From contig JAXDFO010000251.1 in the NCBI GenBank assembly GCA_034665545.1, forward strand, positions 1 through 7,113: a DNA stretch of 7,113 nucleotides, written 5' to 3'. The notes beneath the pieces are model-generated. The model saw nothing but the letters and a program-made list of their open reading frames with translations, was not told the origin of the DNA and did no database searches. The position numbers and the translations under genes are program-made. Below are positions 5,231-7,113 of the stretch, one piece after another. This DNA is from DASYML01 sp034665545 (GTDB lineage Bacteria > Acidobacteriota > Blastocatellia > Pyrinomonadales > Pyrinomonadaceae). How positions within the stretch are numbered: the stretch's first letter is position 1; each line of letters begins with the position of its first letter.

Positions 5231-6205
5231 TGACTTCATGGTCGCTTTCATTTTCGGGATGATGCGGCGGGGGACGGCGATGGCCTCTTTGATGTGGCGG
5301 GCGTGGGTGAAGTGTCCCGCGACGTAGATGCCGGGCACGTTGGTCTCGAAGGTCTCAGGGTCGTAGGTGGGGAGTTCGTTGAGGCCGTTGCGTTTAATCT
5401 CTACTCCGATTTGTCGCAGCAGGGTCAAGTCCGCATCGCTGCCGATGAGAATGAAGACCACGTCGTTGGGCAAGTCCAGAGTTGTGCCCTCTTCGGTCTT
5501 GATGCGGACCTCTCGCTCGCTTATCGCTTCTATCTCCGTGAAGAAGACTAGACGCAGGCGGTTCATCTCAAGCTGGCGTTCGAGCGGAGCGCGGACCCAG
5601 TGCTTGATAGCATTCTTCTTGGGGTCTCGGTTCTCCCAGTCCGCGCGCCAGATGGCTAGAGTCGTGTGCGCGCCTTCCTCCGCCAGAAAGAGCGTGGCCT
5701 CCGCCGCGCTGTTCCCGCCGCCGACCACGAGCGCATCCTTACGCACGTAAGGATATGGTTCAATGAACCTGTGATGAACTTTGGGGAGGTCTTCGCCCGG
5801 CACGTCCAGGCGTCTGGGGTAAGACATCGCGCCGATGGCGAAGAGCACTCGCGCGGCCCTGTATTCGGCGCGCGGCGTGTGGACCAGAAATGCGCCCTCG
5901 CCGTCTCGCTCGATGCCAGTGACGGCCTCTTCCGTGTTGATGCGAAGATTCTCTTCGAGCGCGAAGCGAACATAATGTGTGAGCAACTCTTCGCGCGTAG
6001 GCTTTTCGCGGCAGGGTTGGAGCGTCCCCTCGCGCAACTCAAGCTCGTTGGGAGTGGAAAAGACCGTGCGCCCGACCGGGTAGCGAAAAATCGTATCGGC
6101 AATCAGTCCCTTTTCCAGGACCAGATAATCCAACCCTTCGCGCGCCGCCGCGCCCGCAGCCGAAAGCCCCGCCGGTCCCGCCCCGATAATCAATAAATCC
6201 AACAT
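5222..6205 (-). CDS. YpdA-like FAD/NAD(P)H-dependent oxidoreductase
   Basis: A 327-residue flavoprotein of the thioredoxin-reductase-like superfamily, probably cytoplasmic and moving electrons from NAD(P)H through FAD. The FAD dinucleotide motif is GAGPAGLSAA (8-17). The NAD(P)H site is VVGGGNSAAEATLFLAEEGA (near 160-180), and the second FAD motif is NVPGIYVAGH (near 290-300). Blocks such as DTIFRYPVGRTVFSTPNELE, VPGEDLP and IKHWVRAPLE line up with YpdA/BdrA, the bacillithiol disulfide reductase. There is no CxxC pair as in TrxB. The residue matching the conserved active-site Cys14 of S. aureus YpdA is Ala12 here (GPAG instead of GPCG), so bacillithiol reduction by the same mechanism is doubtful and the substrate is open. 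It starts 14 bp after the PhzF-like gene with no clear ribosome site (A-rich leader), which suggests co-transcription and perhaps coupled translation. Confidence 0.85.
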   Translation of the reverse strand: MLDLLIIGAGPAGLSAAGAAAREGLDYLVLEKGLIADTIFRYPVGRTVFSTPNELELREGTLQPCREKPTREELLTHYVRFALEENLRINTEEAVTGIERDGEGAFLVHTPRAEYRAARVLFAIGAMSYPRRLDVPGEDLPKVHHRFIEPYPYVRKDALVVGGGNSAAEATLFLAEEGAHTTLAIWRADWENRDPKKNAIKHWVRAPLERQLEMNRLRLVFFTEIEAISEREVRIKTEEGTTLDLPNDVVFILIGSDADLTLLRQIGVEIKRNGLNELPTYDPETFETNVPGIYVAGHFTHARHIKEAIAVPRRIIPKMKATMKSKG

Positions 6206-6219
6206 AAGACTTTTTTTAG

Positions 6220-7113
6220 TTAGAACATCAACTCGCCGCGCGCGACGACGACGGAGGGGCCGCCGATGCGAACCATCTCGACTGCGCCGCGCGTGCCCTT
6301 GACTTCGGCTTGAATGCGGCTCGGTCTCTCCATGAAATCGCCCTGCTCTATGACGAAGCGCGAGATGTTATCAACGGACGCGCCATCTGCGCCGAGCGCG
6401 CCGTGATGGACCAGATAGGCCGCGAGCGGGCCTGCCGCGCTGCCCGTCGCGGGGTCTTCCGGGATGCCCATGTCAGGGACGAAGAAACGCGCGTGCGCCT
6501 CGGAGGGGCTGCCGTCCTTCGTCTCGCGCGTGAAGGCGTAACAGCCCGTCGCGCCCGCGCCCTGGTAAGCCGCGACGATGTGCGTGCTCTCAGGGCGACA
6601 GCGTCCGAGCGCGTCCAGAGAGCGAACGGGGACGACGAGCATCAGGTTGCCAGTCGAGACAGCCTGAATGGGCAAGCTCTCGTCCAGGTCCGATGGTTCC
6701 AGTCCCAAAGCCCCGGCGATGAAGTCTCTTTCATCCGCCCCGCTAATCAACGGACGTGGCTCGAACTTGCCCTGCGTCATCACCACGCGCGAGGGCTGGC
6801 CCTCTTTAAACTCTATGTCAACGGGCAGCACGCCGATGCCGAGTTCATGTTGAATGTGCGCCCAGCCGCTCCCGCCTTCGGGCAAGGGGACGATGCCCAG
6901 GCGCGCCAGCATGTTCCAGGTTCCCACGACCGGATGACCTGCGAAGGGCAACTCGCGCGCGGGGGTGAAGATGCGCAAGCGTCTCAAGGCTCTTTCATCC
7001 TGAGAGGGAAGCACGAAGACGGTTTCGGATAGATTCATCTCACGCGCGATGCGCTGCATCAAGTCGTCGCTGAGTCCCTCTCCTTCGGGGAAGACCGCGA
7101 GCGCGTTGCCGCT
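6220..7113 (-). CDS. PhzF-family isomerase, 5' end outside the window
   Basis: The frame is open to the window edge. Reading from 7113 gives SGNALAVFPEGEGLSDD followed by LMQRIAREMNLSE, the usual PhzF N-terminus, so a TTG at 7062 is not the start and only about 15 residues are missing. The fold is the two-domain diaminopimelate-epimerase-like barrel. Visible signatures are NLSETVF, whose Glu corresponds to the catalytic Glu45 of PhzF, then FTPARELPFAGHPVVGTW, and DPATGSAAGPLAAYL in the second domain. PhzF itself isomerises dihydro-hydroxyanthranilate in phenazine synthesis. No other phenazine gene is present, so this is more likely one of the many family members with unknown small-molecule substrates. 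G+C is high, like the flanking core genes. It is the first visible gene of a two-gene minus-strand unit with the YpdA-like reductase. Confidence 0.9.
   Translation of the reverse strand, partial: SGNALAVFPEGEGLSDDLMQRIAREMNLSETVFVLPSQDERALRRLRIFTPARELPFAGHPVVGTWNMLARLGIVPLPEGGSGWAHIQHELGIGVLPVDIEFKEGQPSRVVMTQGKFEPRPLISGADERDFIAGALGLEPSDLDESLPIQAVSTGNLMLVVPVRSLDALGRCRPESTHIVAAYQGAGATGCYAFTRETKDGSPSEAHARFFVPDMGIPEDPATGSAAGPLAAYLVHHGALGADGASVDNISRFVIEQGDFMERPSRIQAEVKGTRGAVEMVRIGGPSVVVARGELMF

Noticed and set aside
5666..6196. Plus-strand frame opposite the YpdA-like gene
   Set aside because: Antisense shadow in G+C-rich DNA; the minus-strand protein has intact FAD and NAD(P)H motifs.
6310..7032. 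240-residue plus-strand frame opposite the PhzF gene
   Set aside because: Antisense shadow; the composition is dominated by Arg and Ala and no motif is recognisable.

Overview
The window carries six chromosomal protein genes of a Gram-negative-type bacterium. My best guess is an Acidobacteriota member (Blastocatellia-like). That guess rests on remembered resemblance of the 116-residue protein, the YpdA-like reductase and the intergenic CTCTGTG and CATCCTTT repeats to such genomes; no marker gene proves it.

Left flank (1-2003): a CTCTGTG-type repeat lies at the edge. An ACT-domain malic enzyme follows on the + strand and converges, with a 9-bp gap, on a small basic protein of unknown function on the - strand.

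Middle (about 2004-4954) is visibly poorer in G+C than the flanks. A hand count gives 25 G+C of 60 at 3601-3660, against 46 of 60 at 6421-6480. It holds: a roughly 340-bp array of short palindromes spaced about 21 bp apart, with a perfect 36-bp palindrome inside it; a stand-alone GHKL (HSP90/MutL/MORC-type) ATPase on the - strand; a 353-bp gap; a DUF2442 protein on the - strand; and a divergent intergenic region with two dyads leading to a metallothionein on the + strand. The composition, the orphan ATPase and the array suggest an accessory insertion between housekeeping genes.

Right flank (5114-7113): a large stem-loop between convergent genes, then a - strand pair. A PhzF-family isomerase, cut by the window edge at its 5' end, lies 14 bp upstream of a YpdA-like FAD/NAD(P)H oxidoreductase, so the two are probably co-transcribed.

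The most unusual element is the 2101-2445 array. The units differ in sequence, but in most of them the two arms match each other (GGAAA/TTTCC, GGTAG/CTACC, GGTA/TACC, GGAA/TTCC). A-rich linkers recur every two helical turns. Unit-to-unit spacing varies from 18 to 23.5 bp, which does not preserve a reading frame, so this is a DNA or RNA structural element rather than a repeat protein. Its proximity to the ATPase gene (last unit about 20-40 bp beyond the stop codon) is seen in the sequence; any functional link is inference.
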